Origin: an uncultured Acidimicrobiaceae bacterium
Lineage (GTDB): Bacteria > Actinomycetota > Acidimicrobiia > Spongiisociales > UBA5794
Direction of reading: 5' to 3'
Assembly (NCBI GenBank): GCA_947259365.1
Contig: CAMYMC010000026.1
Span: forward strand, 1 to 64,000
Length of the DNA stretch: 64,000 nucleotides
Shown: positions 33,602-41,814 of the stretch, one piece after another
Layout: every line of letters begins with the position of its first letter
Numbering within the stretch: position 1 is the first letter of the stretch
Made by a program: the position numbers and the translations under genes
Notes under the pieces: generated by a model
Told to the model about the DNA's origin: nothing
Databases searched by the model: none
Seen by the model: only the letters and a program-made list of their open reading frames with translations

Positions 33602-33634
33602 ATAGCTCACTAGCTCCTGAGCGCAATAGCTATT
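33602..33634. promoter_or_regulatory. inverted-repeat operator between ArsR-like and SMP-30-like genes
   Basis: GCTCA (33605-33609), 8-nt spacer, TGAGC (33618-33622), followed by the perfect palindrome AATAGCTATT (33625-33634). ATAGCT also recurs at 33602 and 33626. This AT-rich cluster lies 12-44 bp upstream of the regulator's start in the divergent region, so it may control both directions. Confidence 0.5.
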
Positions 33635-33678
33635 GAAAGGCGATTGCCGGAGCCCGCCACGGCGACGAGACTCAGCCG

Positions 33679-34665
33679 ATGGCCGCGTTCGAGGCACACC
33701 CCTGGCATCCGCCTCCGGCACCGAAGCTCGACGGGCGCTACGCGGAGAACCGCCTGCTCGCCGGTGCCGCGTTGTGGGAGGTGCCCGGCGAAGGCCCCGA
33801 GGACGTGGCCGTCGCTGACGACGGGACGATCTTCACCGGCCTCGTCGGGGGCGAGATCGTGCGGTTTCCTCGCGGCGGGGGGAAGCCGGCGACGATCGCG
33901 CGGACCGGGGGCAGGCCGCTCGGCATCGAGATCGCCGGCAAAGGCGAGCTCGTCGTGTGCGACGCCCACCGCGGCCTGCTCCGGATCACGGTGACCGGCG
34001 AGGTCGCGACGCTGGCCGATACCTTCGAGGGCCGCCGGCTCCGGTTCGCCAACAACGCCACCATCGCCTCGGACGGGACGATCTACTTCACCGACACGTC
34101 GATGCGATACGGCCTCGACGAGTACGTGACCGACCTCCTCGAGCACAGCGGCACCGGCAGGCTCTTCGCCAGACACCCAGACGGCGAGCTGGAATGCCTC
34201 AGGACGGGGCTCCAGTTCGCCAACGGTGTCGCCCTCGACTCGACGGAGTCCTCGCTGTTCATCGCCGAGACCGGGGCGTACCGCATCGACAGGCTCTGGC
34301 TTCGAGGTGATCGCGCCGGTGAGTTCGACGTCTTCGTCGACAACCTGCCCTGCTTCCCCGACAACCTCTCCTTCTCCGACGACGTCCTGTGGGTCGCCGC
34401 CCCCTCCCCCCGTCAGGCGATCGTCGACGCGATGGGTCCCCGGCCCCGGCTGCGGTCCTTCGTCAACCGGCTCCCCGACCGCCTCAAGCCGAAGCCGCTG
34501 CGTCACGGGATGGTCCTCGCGTTCGACGAGGACGGCGCGCTCGTCCACAACCTGCAGGACTCGAGCGGGCGGGTGGCGATCACGACTGCGGCGCGCCAGC
34601 ACGAGGACCGGCTCTACATCGGCACGCTCACCGAGCCGACGCTCGCCGTGTTCGATCTCGGCTGA
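33679..34665 (+). CDS. SMP-30/strictosidine synthase-like six-bladed beta-propeller
   Basis: 328 residues. Repeated blade motifs include EDVAVADDGTIFTGL, NATIASDGTIYFTDTSMRYG and LQFANGVALDSTESSLFIAETGAYRIDRLWLRG, the last being the hallmark of the strictosidine synthase-like group. In bacteria these are usually lactonases or hydrolases, not alkaloid enzymes. No signal peptide. Divergent from the ArsR-like regulator. Confidence 0.9.
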   Translation: MAAFEAHPWHPPPAPKLDGRYAENRLLAGAALWEVPGEGPEDVAVADDGTIFTGLVGGEIVRFPRGGGKPATIARTGGRPLGIEIAGKGELVVCDAHRGLLRITVTGEVATLADTFEGRRLRFANNATIASDGTIYFTDTSMRYGLDEYVTDLLEHSGTGRLFARHPDGELECLRTGLQFANGVALDSTESSLFIAETGAYRIDRLWLRGDRAGEFDVFVDNLPCFPDNLSFSDDVLWVAAPSPRQAIVDAMGPRPRLRSFVNRLPDRLKPKPLRHGMVLAFDEDGALVHNLQDSSGRVAITTAARQHEDRLYIGTLTEPTLAVFDLG

Positions 34666-34674
34666 GCGGGGAGG

Positions 34675-34687
34675 CAGCCGCCGGCTG
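34675..34687. terminator. short stem-loop between convergent genes
   Basis: CAGCC (34675-34679), 3-nt loop, GGCTG (34683-34687), in the 27-bp gap between the converging propeller and phosphotransferase genes. The stem is only 5 bp and no T-tract follows. Confidence 0.3.
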
Positions 34688-34692
34688 GCACC

Positions 34693-35751
34693 TCAGACCA
34701 GGGTCCCGCCCTCGAGCACGCCCCGGGCGGTGTCCGCCAGCAACGGCGCCGCCGATCCGAACTGTGCGAAGCGCTCATCGGACGTCTGGCCCCTCGCGTA
34801 CCGGGTGTAGATCTGCTCGAGGATCACGGCGATCCGGTAGTAGGCGAGGGCGAGGAAGTACCTGATGTGGGTCACGTCGAAGCCGGTGACGGCCACGTAG
34901 CGATCGATCACCTCGGTCTTTGCCATATAGGGCGTCAACGGCTGGACGCGGTTGCCGAACACCGTGTGGGACGGTCCCTCTCTGTCGACCCAGTAGGCGA
35001 GCAGGGTGCCGAAATCGACGAGGGGGTCACCGCGCGTCGCCATGTCCCAGTCGAAGACGGCGACGATCTCGCCGCGGTCGGACACCATGGTGTTGTCGAG
35101 CTTGTAGTCGTTGTGGAGGATCGTCGTCGCCTCCGGCTCGGGGACCGAGGCGGCGAGCCGGCGAGTCAACGTCTCCATCTCCGGCACCTCCCGGGTCATG
35201 GCCGCCTCCCACCGCCGCGCCCAGCCCGCCACCTGGCGGTCCACGAAGCCGTCGGGACGACCGAGATCGTCGAGCGCGACCGCTGCCGGCTCGACCCGGT
35301 GCAGGGCGCCGAGCGTGTCGACGAGCTCCTCGCAGACCCGGCGTCGGGGAGCGTCGCCGCCGAACGACGCCGGCCACTCGGTGCGGACGACGTGACCGTG
35401 GCGGCGCTCCATGACGAAGAACGGCTTGCCCATGACATCGGAGTCCGCGCAGTAGTGATACGCACGCGGCGCCTCGGGGAACACGTCCCACAGCCGCGAG
35501 AGCACCCGGTGCTCGCGCGCCATGTCGTGGCCGCCCTTCGCCACTTCGCCGAGTGGCGCCCTCCGTAGGACGAGCTCGGCGTCGCCGGCGACGGCACGGT
35601 AGGTGAGGTTGGCCGCGCCGCCGGGGAACTGATCGAACGTGATGTCGGCATCTCCGACGAGCTCCGGGACGTGGTCGCGCAGGTAGGCGGCGACACGGGC
35701 TTCGTCGAAGCGCTCCTCCTCGCGGATGGGTGCCGTGTCGTGCGCGGTCAC
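34693..35751 (-). CDS. phosphotransferase family protein (APH fold, ACAD10/11-like)
   Basis: 352 residues. Kinase-like motifs are FPGGAANLTYRAVAG, ELVLRRAP, the catalytic ATTILHNDYKLDNTMV and the metal-binding VAVFDWDMATRGDPLVDFG. Actinobacterial members commonly sit near acyl-CoA dehydrogenases and resemble the kinase domain of ACAD10/11, which phosphorylates 4-hydroxyacyl-CoAs. That role here is inference. The GTG at 35751 has a good GGGAGGA ribosome binding site. It separates rimM from what would be trmD. Confidence 0.88.
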   Translation of the reverse strand: MTAHDTAPIREEERFDEARVAAYLRDHVPELVGDADITFDQFPGGAANLTYRAVAGDAELVLRRAPLGEVAKGGHDMAREHRVLSRLWDVFPEAPRAYHYCADSDVMGKPFFVMERRHGHVVRTEWPASFGGDAPRRRVCEELVDTLGALHRVEPAAVALDDLGRPDGFVDRQVAGWARRWEAAMTREVPEMETLTRRLAASVPEPEATTILHNDYKLDNTMVSDRGEIVAVFDWDMATRGDPLVDFGTLLAYWVDREGPSHTVFGNRVQPLTPYMAKTEVIDRYVAVTGFDVTHIRYFLALAYYRIAVILEQIYTRYARGQTSDERFAQFGSAAPLLADTARGVLEGGTLV

Positions 35752-35825
35752 GTGTCCTCCCGGACCGGGGAGCGTACCAGCGTCGCCACCAGCGATCGGG
35801 TGACCAGCCGATGCGGCTGCCGGCG

Positions 35826-36335
35826 TCAGAACAGGCCGTCGGGCGGGGTCATGACGACATGGCCGTGCGACGGGTGCACCTCGCCGACGATGGCGGCGAC
35901 GAATGGCACCTCGACGGCCCGGCCGTCTGGGGTCGCGACGACGAGGCGGTCCTGAGCCTCGGTGAGGACGACGCCGCTCACCGTGCCGAGATGGACGCCG
36001 TCCGGGGTCAGCGCGACCAGTCCCTCGAGGTCTTCGGGCCAGAACTCGTCGGCTGCGAGGGGTCGGCGGTCCGCGGCGTCGATCGTCAGCGTTGCCCCCT
36101 GGAGCGCCTCTGCGGCGGTCCGGTCGAAGACGCCCTCGAAACCGATGAGGAGACCATCGTTGTGGCGGCGGACCCACGCCACGGTGAGCTCACGGTAGGG
36201 ATCGTCTTCGGTGAGGAATCGCTCGCCGACTGTGAAGCGGTCCGGGTTGTCGCTGAGAGGACGGACGATGACGGCGCCCTTGATTCCGTGCGCCCGCCGC
36301 ACGTAGCCGACCGAGACGCGGGTCCCGCCGGCCAT
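35826..36335 (-). CDS. rimM: 16S rRNA processing protein RimM
   Basis: 169 residues. N-terminal barrel: VGYVRRAHGIKGAVIVRPLSD. C-terminal PRC-barrel: PEDLEGLVALTPDGVHLGTVSGVV and VEVPFVAAIVGEV. It helps mature the 30S head. The gene follows khpA by 4 bp. trmD, its normal downstream neighbour, is 28 kb away. Confidence 0.96.
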   Translation of the reverse strand: MAGGTRVSVGYVRRAHGIKGAVIVRPLSDNPDRFTVGERFLTEDDPYRELTVAWVRRHNDGLLIGFEGVFDRTAAEALQGATLTIDAADRRPLAADEFWPEDLEGLVALTPDGVHLGTVSGVVLTEAQDRLVVATPDGRAVEVPFVAAIVGEVHPSHGHVVMTPPDGLF

Positions 36336-36339
36336 GGGT

Positions 36340-36591
36340 TCAGTCGAGGAACTCGACCTGGACGTCGAGGCCTTCCTCGTCGCCCGCCGCCTTGGCGACC
36401 GTGCGAATCGCCTTCGCGACGCGACCCCGCCGCCCGATGACGCGTCCCATGTCCCGCTTGGCGGTCCGAACCTCGATGACGACGGAGTCCTCGCCGTCTG
36501 ACACGACCTCGACCTCGACGCTCGAGGCGTCGTCCACGATCTCGGTGGCGATGTACCGCACCACCCGCTCGACGATGTCGCCCTCGCTCAT
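36340..36591 (-). CDS. khpA: KH-domain RNA-binding protein KhpA
   Basis: 83 residues, one KH domain: VVIEVRTAKRDMGRVIGRRGRVAKAIRTVAKAA, with the GxxG loop read as GRRG. The position between rpsP and rimM is conserved across Gram-positives. Its start overlaps the rpsP stop (ATGA). Confidence 0.95.
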   Translation of the reverse strand: MSEGDIVERVVRYIATEIVDDASSVEVEVVSDGEDSVVIEVRTAKRDMGRVIGRRGRVAKAIRTVAKAAGDEEGLDVQVEFLD

Positions 36592-37124
36592 GCCTGCTCC
36601 TCGGTCTCGTCGACGGGTTCGCCGACTCCCGCGGCCTCTGGGTGGCCACCCACGTCGGAAGCGGCGTCCGGCTCGGCGTCCGGCTCCTCCTCGGCTCCAC
36701 CGACGACGTGGATCTCAGGCTCGACCGCAGCCGTCACCGGCTCGGCGTCCGGCTCCTCCTCGGCTCCACCGACGACGTGGATCTCAGGCTCGACCGCAGC
36801 CGTCACCGGCTCGGCCGCCGGCTTCGGCGGCTCCGGCGCCGCCTCGATCATGTGAATGTCTCCCTTGGCAACCCGGAACCGCTGCCAGGCGCCGGAGATC
36901 TCGAGCAGCTTGCGAGCACGATCTGTCGGCTGCGCGCCGTTCTCGAGCCAGACGAGGGCCCGATCATTGTCGATCTCGACGAGCGACGGCTCGCGACGAG
37001 GGTCGTACCTGCCGATCTGCTCGATGTAGGCGCCGTCGCGGGGCTTGCGCGAGTCGACGACGACGACGCGGTACGTCGGCTGTTTCTTCTTTCCCATCCG
37101 CGTCAGTCGGATCTTCACCGGCAT
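36588..37124 (-). CDS. rpsP: 30S ribosomal protein S16 with duplicated acidic tail
   Basis: 178 residues, about twice the usual 80-90. Residues 1-80 are S16 (MPVKIRLTRMGKKKQPTYRVVVVDSRKPRDGAYIEQIGRYDPR). The tail is acidic and Pro/Ala/Val-rich and includes two exact copies of a 23-residue unit (EPVTAAVEPEIHVVGGAEEEPDA). Actinobacterial S16 often has a modest acidic extension, but an exact duplication is unusual. It is followed by khpA and rimM. Confidence 0.95.
   Translation of the reverse strand: MPVKIRLTRMGKKKQPTYRVVVVDSRKPRDGAYIEQIGRYDPRREPSLVEIDNDRALVWLENGAQPTDRARKLLEISGAWQRFRVAKGDIHMIEAAPEPPKPAAEPVTAAVEPEIHVVGGAEEEPDAEPVTAAVEPEIHVVGGAEEEPDAEPDAASDVGGHPEAAGVGEPVDETEEQA
36672..36809 (-). 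repeat. perfect 69-bp tandem duplication in rpsP
   Basis: Copy one is 36672-36740 and copy two 36741-36809, identical at the base level and in frame, adding 23 residues to the S16 tail. Absence of any substitution points to a recent event or ongoing slippage/gene conversion. Confidence 0.9.
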
Positions 37125-37131
37125 GGCTCGG

Positions 37132-38478
37132 TCACCTCTTGTTCCTCTTGCCACCTTGGCGCATCCCCGGTAGGTCGAGCCCGGGTATCGGGCTTCTCCC
37201 TCCGGCAATCGCCTTCATCATCTTCTGTGCCTCGGAGAACTGCTTCAGGACGGCGTTGACATCCTGCGGGCGGGTCCCCGACCCCGCTGCGATGCGGCGC
37301 TTGCGGCTGCCGTTGATCACCTTGGGGTTGCGTCGCTCGGCCGGCGTCATCGAGCGAATGATCGCCTCGACGCGACCGAGGTCCCTGTCGTCGACCTCGA
37401 CGTCGCGCAACGCCTGACCGGCGCCGGGCAGCATTGTAACCAGCTGCTGTAGCGGACCCATCTTGCGCAGCTGCTGGAACTGCTCGAGGAAGTCCTCCAG
37501 GTCGAAGCTCGCAGTGCGGAGCTTCTCGGCTGCCACCACCGCCTGCTCCTCGTCGTAGGTCGCCTCCGCCTTCTCGATCAGGCTGAGCACGTCACCCATT
37601 CCGAGAATGCGCGACGCCATCCGGTCGGGGTGGAACACGTCGAGGTCGTCGAGACCTTCGCCGATGCCGACGAACTTGATCGGTTTGCCGGTCACCTCGC
37701 GCGCCGAGATCGCGGCGCCGCCGCGGGCGTCGCCGTCGAGCTTTGTCATGACGAGGCCACTGAGGTCGGCGTAGTCGAGGAAGCCCTGCGCGACGTTGAC
37801 GGCCTCCTGGCCCGTCATCGCATCGACGACGAGGAGCACTTCATCCGGGTCGGTCGCCTTCCGCAGCGCGGCGAGCTCGTTCATCAGCTCCCCATCGATC
37901 TGGAGCCGGCCGGCGGTGTCGATGACGACGGCGTTGAGGCCCTCGGCGCGGGCGTGCTTGATCGCCGCCCGGCACAGCCGGGTGGCCCGGGCGCCCCGAT
38001 CGACGAACACCGGCACGTCGATGGAGGCGCCCAGCGTCTCGAGCTGGTCGATCGCTGCCGGCCGCCTCAGGTCCGCGGCCACGAGCAGCGGCCGCTTCCC
38101 CTTCGCCTTCAAGTGCCGGGCGAGCTTGGCCGCGGACGTGGTCTTGCCCGACCCCTGGAGCCCGACCATGAGCACGACGAGCGGCGGGGTCTCCGCCCTC
38201 GCCAAGGGCGCCAACTCCCCGAGTGTGGCAACGAGCTCCTCGTGGACGATCTTGATGACCTGCTGCGCCGGCGTGAGGCTCTTGAGCACGTCGGCGCCCA
38301 CGGCCCGCACCCGGACCCGGGCCTGGAAGGTCTTGACGACGTTGACGTTGACATCGGCCTGGAGCAGGGCGAGACGCACCTCGCGCAGCGCGGCGTCCAC
38401 GTCGGACTCGGCGAGACGGCCCTTGCCGCGCAGCCGGGCGAAGACGTCCCCGAGGCTTGCTGTCAGCGCGTCGAACAC
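37132..38478 (-). CDS. ffh: signal recognition particle protein Ffh
   Basis: 448 residues. N domain, then the GTPase domain with VGLQGSGKTTSAAKLARHLK (P-loop), DTAGRLQIDGELMNEL and TKLDGDARGGAAIS, then the Met-rich M domain with GSRKRRIAAGSGT for 4.5S RNA binding. It works with FtsY, encoded 7.4 kb upstream, to target membrane proteins. rpsP follows after 7 bp. Confidence 0.97.
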   Translation of the reverse strand: MFDALTASLGDVFARLRGKGRLAESDVDAALREVRLALLQADVNVNVVKTFQARVRVRAVGADVLKSLTPAQQVIKIVHEELVATLGELAPLARAETPPLVVLMVGLQGSGKTTSAAKLARHLKAKGKRPLLVAADLRRPAAIDQLETLGASIDVPVFVDRGARATRLCRAAIKHARAEGLNAVVIDTAGRLQIDGELMNELAALRKATDPDEVLLVVDAMTGQEAVNVAQGFLDYADLSGLVMTKLDGDARGGAAISAREVTGKPIKFVGIGEGLDDLDVFHPDRMASRILGMGDVLSLIEKAEATYDEEQAVVAAEKLRTASFDLEDFLEQFQQLRKMGPLQQLVTMLPGAGQALRDVEVDDRDLGRVEAIIRSMTPAERRNPKVINGSRKRRIAAGSGTRPQDVNAVLKQFSEAQKMMKAIAGGRSPIPGLDLPGMRQGGKRNKR

Positions 38479-38558
38479 GGCGCGAGTCTACGACCGGGCT
38501 GGGCGACAGCGGTATTGGTAGCCTCGCCGTAGCCGCCGACCCCGCGAAAGGCCGCGCG

Positions 38559-39176
38559 ATGAACCTCACCGTCATCGACCATCCGCTGACCCGCCACTAC
38601 CTCACCGTGCTCCGCGACGTCTCGACGGAACCAGAGGAGTTCCGTGCCGCAGCCCGCAGGCTGACCTACACGCTCGTCATGGAGGCGACGAGCCGGGTGC
38701 CGCTCGTCCAGACCAGGATCGAGAGCCCACTCGAGACGACGACGGGGTACGAGTTGGGCGACGTCGTCGCCGTCGCCGTGCTCCGCGCCGGTCTCGGCAT
38801 GCTGGAGGCGGTCCAGGACCTCATCCCCCACGTCAAGGTGGGTTTCGCCGGCGTCCAGCGTGACGAGGAGACCGCGGAGCCGATGGAGTACTACGCGAAG
38901 ATGCCGAAGCTGGAGAACTCGACGGTGCTCGTCCTCGAGCCGATGCTCGCCACCGGCGGGTCGCTGTCGTGGGCATGTGCGAAGGCCAAGGAGTTCGGAG
39001 CGACGAAGATCACGGCGCTGTGCGTCGTCACCGCCCCCGACGGCGTGACCCGCATGTACGAGGACCATCCGGACGTCCACATCGTCGCCGCCGCCCACGA
39101 TCGCCAGCTCAACGACCGCTACTACATCGTTCCCGGCCTCGGTGACATGGGCGACCGTCTCTTCGGGACGGTCTAA
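38559..39176 (+). CDS. upp: uracil phosphoribosyltransferase
   Basis: 205 residues. PRPP-binding motif VLVLEPMLATGGSL and uracil-binding end YYIVPGLGDMGDRLFGTV. The motif has Glu where most UPRTases have Asp (DPMLATGG). It converts uracil and PRPP to UMP. First gene of a plus-strand salvage cluster with an alkyltransferase-like gene, a pyrimidine phosphorylase and purine nucleoside phosphorylase. Confidence 0.95.
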   Translation: MNLTVIDHPLTRHYLTVLRDVSTEPEEFRAAARRLTYTLVMEATSRVPLVQTRIESPLETTTGYELGDVVAVAVLRAGLGMLEAVQDLIPHVKVGFAGVQRDEETAEPMEYYAKMPKLENSTVLVLEPMLATGGSLSWACAKAKEFGATKITALCVVTAPDGVTRMYEDHPDVHIVAAAHDRQLNDRYYIVPGLGDMGDRLFGTV

Positions 39177-39179
39177 CCG

Positions 39180-39470
39180 GTGAGCCGGGACGCAGCCGGG
39201 CCCGCGACCGACGACTTCACCGATGCGGTGGTGGCGGTCGTGCTGCGGCTCGAGCGCGGGGAGGTGATGGCGTACGGCGAGATCGCCGCGGAGGCGGGTC
39301 ACCCCGGCGCAGCACGCGCCGTCGGCAACGTGCTGCGCACGGTCCCCGGCCTGCCGTGGTGGAGGGTCGTCGCCGCCAACGGCCGCCTCGTGCCAGGCCA
39401 CGAACACCGCCACGCCGAGCTCCTGAGGGCGGAGGGGGTCCGGGTGAGCAAGGGACGGGTCGTGGCGTGA
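39180..39470 (+). CDS. alkyltransferase-like protein (MGMT family, no active Cys)
   Basis: 96 residues. DNA-binding core GEVMAYGEIAAEAGHPGAARAVGNVLRTVPGLPWWRVVAANGRL. The methyl-acceptor Cys of the PCHRV motif is replaced by Trp (PWWRV), as in ATL proteins that mark O6-alkylguanine for nucleotide excision repair. GTG start 4 bp after upp; its stop overlaps a GTG in the next gene's frame. Confidence 0.9.
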   Translation: MSRDAAGPATDDFTDAVVAVVLRLERGEVMAYGEIAAEAGHPGAARAVGNVLRTVPGLPWWRVVAANGRLVPGHEHRHAELLRAEGVRVSKGRVVA

Positions 39471-39523
39471 GCGGGAGACGGAAGGAGCCGGAGCCGGTCG
39501 CGGGAACGGGGCGGCACCACTCG

Positions 39524-40822
39524 ATGGTCGAGTTCATCGAGCGCAAGCGCGACGGCGACGTCCTCGACGCCGACGAGATCGCCTGGATCATCTCGGAGTA
39601 CACGGCCGATCGGATCCCCGACTACCAGATGGCTCCGTTGCTCATGGCGATCCTTTTCCAGGGCATGACGCCGGCGGAGCTCGCACCGTGGACCGAAGCG
39701 ATGCTGCACTCGGGCGACGTGCTGGATCTGTCCCACGTCACGGCACCGAAGATCGACAAGCACTCGACCGGCGGAGTCGGGGACAAGGTCTCCATCCCCC
39801 TGGCGCCGATGGTCGCCGCCTGCGGGGTCGCCATCCCGATGATGTCGGGGCGCGGCCTCGGCCACACCGGCGGCACCCTCGACAAGCTCGAGTCCATCCC
39901 GGGGTTCCGCACCGCACTCGACCCCGCGGAGTTCTCCGCCATCCTGGAGCGGACCGGGCTCGTGCTCGCCGGTCAGTCGGAGAGCCTCGTGCCGGCGGAC
40001 CGGCGCCTGTATGCGCTCCGAGACGCGACCGGCACGGTGCCATCGATCCCGCTCATCGCGTCGTCCATCATGTCGAAGAAGCTCGCCGAGGACCTCGACG
40101 GCCTCATTCTCGACGTGAAGGTGGGGCGGGGGGCGTTCATGAAGGACGAGGCGGCGGCAAGGACGCTGGCGGCGACGATGGTCTCGATCGGCAAGTCGCA
40201 CGGCACGCCGACGGCGGCCCTTCTCACCGACATGAACCAGCCGCTCGGACGCGAGGTGGGCAACGCCCATGAGATCAGGGAGTCGCTGTCCGTCCTGCGC
40301 GGGGAGGGGCCTCCGGACCTCACCGAGATCGTCTACCGGCTCGGGATCGCCATGCTCCGGCTCGCCGACCGCGCCGATGCCACGACCGAGGCGAGGGCCA
40401 TGCTCGAGGAGGCGGTGCGCAGCGGGCGTGCCCTCGAGGTCTTCGCCGCCGTCGTCGCGGCCCAGGGTGGCGATCCCGGTGTCGTCGACGACGAGTCGAA
40501 GCTCCCGGTTCCGTCGCACACGTGGGAGCTCACCGCGACGGGCCAGGGCTACGTCACCGGGTGTGACCCCCTCGACATCGGGGTCGCCGTGGTGCGCCTC
40601 GGCGGTGGCAGGGCAAGGAAGGAAGACCGCATCGATCCGGCCGTCGGGGTCACGGTCCTCGCCAAGACCGGGGACCGGATCTCGACGGGCCAGCCGCTGG
40701 CGCTCGTCGGGTACAACGACGCCGACCGCCTCGCCGCGGCCCGTCCCCTCCTGGAGAGGGCGTGGACGATCTCCGACGAGACCCCGGCGAGCCGACCGAT
40801 GGTGATCGGCGAACTCCACTGA
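39524..40822 (+). CDS. deoA: thymidine/pyrimidine-nucleoside phosphorylase
   Basis: 432 residues. Signature KIDKHSTGGVGDKVSIPLAPMVAACGVAIPMMSGRGLGHTGGTLDKLESIPG, LILDVKVGRGAFMKDE, and C-terminal domain GYVTGCDPLDIGVAVVRLGGGR. It splits thymidine or uridine with phosphate into base and sugar phosphate. The ATG at 39524 matches the family N-terminus (MVEFIERKRDG); an earlier GTG at 39467, overlapping the previous stop, would add 19 residues. Confidence 0.95.
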   Translation: MVEFIERKRDGDVLDADEIAWIISEYTADRIPDYQMAPLLMAILFQGMTPAELAPWTEAMLHSGDVLDLSHVTAPKIDKHSTGGVGDKVSIPLAPMVAACGVAIPMMSGRGLGHTGGTLDKLESIPGFRTALDPAEFSAILERTGLVLAGQSESLVPADRRLYALRDATGTVPSIPLIASSIMSKKLAEDLDGLILDVKVGRGAFMKDEAAARTLAATMVSIGKSHGTPTAALLTDMNQPLGREVGNAHEIRESLSVLRGEGPPDLTEIVYRLGIAMLRLADRADATTEARAMLEEAVRSGRALEVFAAVVAAQGGDPGVVDDESKLPVPSHTWELTATGQGYVTGCDPLDIGVAVVRLGGGRARKEDRIDPAVGVTVLAKTGDRISTGQPLALVGYNDADRLAAARPLLERAWTISDETPASRPMVIGELH

Positions 40823-40892
40823 GCCGAACCCGCTGCCCGGACGGGTGCACGCACCACCCCCTCTGGCTAGCCTCGATCGCGGAGGTGAGGCC

Positions 40893-41726
40893 GTGTCGCA
40901 CGCACGATTGAGCGCAGCCGCGGGCGCGATTTCCGAGCGCACCGGTCGCGACCGTCACCGGCTCGGGGTCGTGCTCGGCTCGGGGCTGGGCACCTACGCA
41001 GACTCGCTCGAGGGTGCGGTGAGCATTCCGTACGCCGAGATCCCGCACTTCCCCACCCCCGCGGTCGAGGGACACGCCGGCCGACTCGTGTCGGCGCTCG
41101 TCGGCGGCCAACCCGTCCTCGTGGCAGCCGGCAGAGTCCACGCCTACGAAGGCTGGGATCTCGGCGACGTGGTGTTCGGGGTGAGGACCCTCGCCATGAG
41201 CGGCTGCCGGACTGTGCTGCTCACCAACGCCGCCGGCGGCATCGGCGACGGGCTCGCACCGGGCGATCTCGTGACGATCCGCGACCACATCAACCTGACC
41301 GGCCGCAACCCCCTCATCGGACCCAACGACGAGCGGCTCGGGCCGCGCTTCCCCGACCTCAGCGACGTCTACCGCAGCTCGCTACGCAAGGTCATCGCCG
41401 ACGTGACCCACTCGCTCGACATGACCTATCACGAGGGCGTTTATGCCTGGATGATCGGCCCGAGCTACGAGACACCGGCCGAGGTCAGTATGGCTCGTCA
41501 GCTCGGGGCGGCCCTCGTCGGCATGTCCACCGTCCCGGAGGCCATCGCCCTCGCCCACATGGGGGTCGGCGTCGCCGGGATCTCCCTCGTGACGAACCTC
41601 GCCGCCGGACTCGCATCGGCCCCGCTCAGCCACGACGAGGTCACCGAAGTCGCCCAAAAGGCCCAAACGCGCTTCACCGCCCTCCTCGATGCCCTCCTCC
41701 CCCGACTCGCCGCCGATGGAGGGTGA
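40893..41726 (+). CDS. punA: purine nucleoside phosphorylase
   Basis: 277 residues, trimeric class I PNP. Motifs: LGVVLGSGLGTYADSLEG, GRVHAYEGWDLGDVVFGVR, LLTNAAGGIGDGLAPGDLV, IGPSYETPAEVSMARQLGAALVGMSTVPEAIALAHMGV. It cleaves inosine and guanosine with phosphate. The GTG at 40893 follows a GGAGGTGAG ribosome binding site. Last gene of the salvage cluster. Confidence 0.96.
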   Translation: MSHARLSAAAGAISERTGRDRHRLGVVLGSGLGTYADSLEGAVSIPYAEIPHFPTPAVEGHAGRLVSALVGGQPVLVAAGRVHAYEGWDLGDVVFGVRTLAMSGCRTVLLTNAAGGIGDGLAPGDLVTIRDHINLTGRNPLIGPNDERLGPRFPDLSDVYRSSLRKVIADVTHSLDMTYHEGVYAWMIGPSYETPAEVSMARQLGAALVGMSTVPEAIALAHMGVGVAGISLVTNLAAGLASAPLSHDEVTEVAQKAQTRFTALLDALLPRLAADGG

Positions 41727-41772
41727 CGGCGCTTTTCGCGCGGCGGGCCGATCTCCGTAACATCGAGCCGGC

Positions 41773-41787
41773 CTCGAACCGTTCGAG
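41773..41787. promoter_or_regulatory. short inverted repeat in the etfB leader
   Basis: CTCGAA (41773-41778), CCG, TTCGAG (41782-41787), 27 bp before the etfB ATG and just downstream of a TAACAT that could be a -10 element. It could be a regulator site or a small hairpin in the mRNA leader. The evidence is symmetry only. Confidence 0.3.
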
Positions 41788-41814
41788 CCCGCACCGAGCG
41801 AGCAAGGAGCACAG

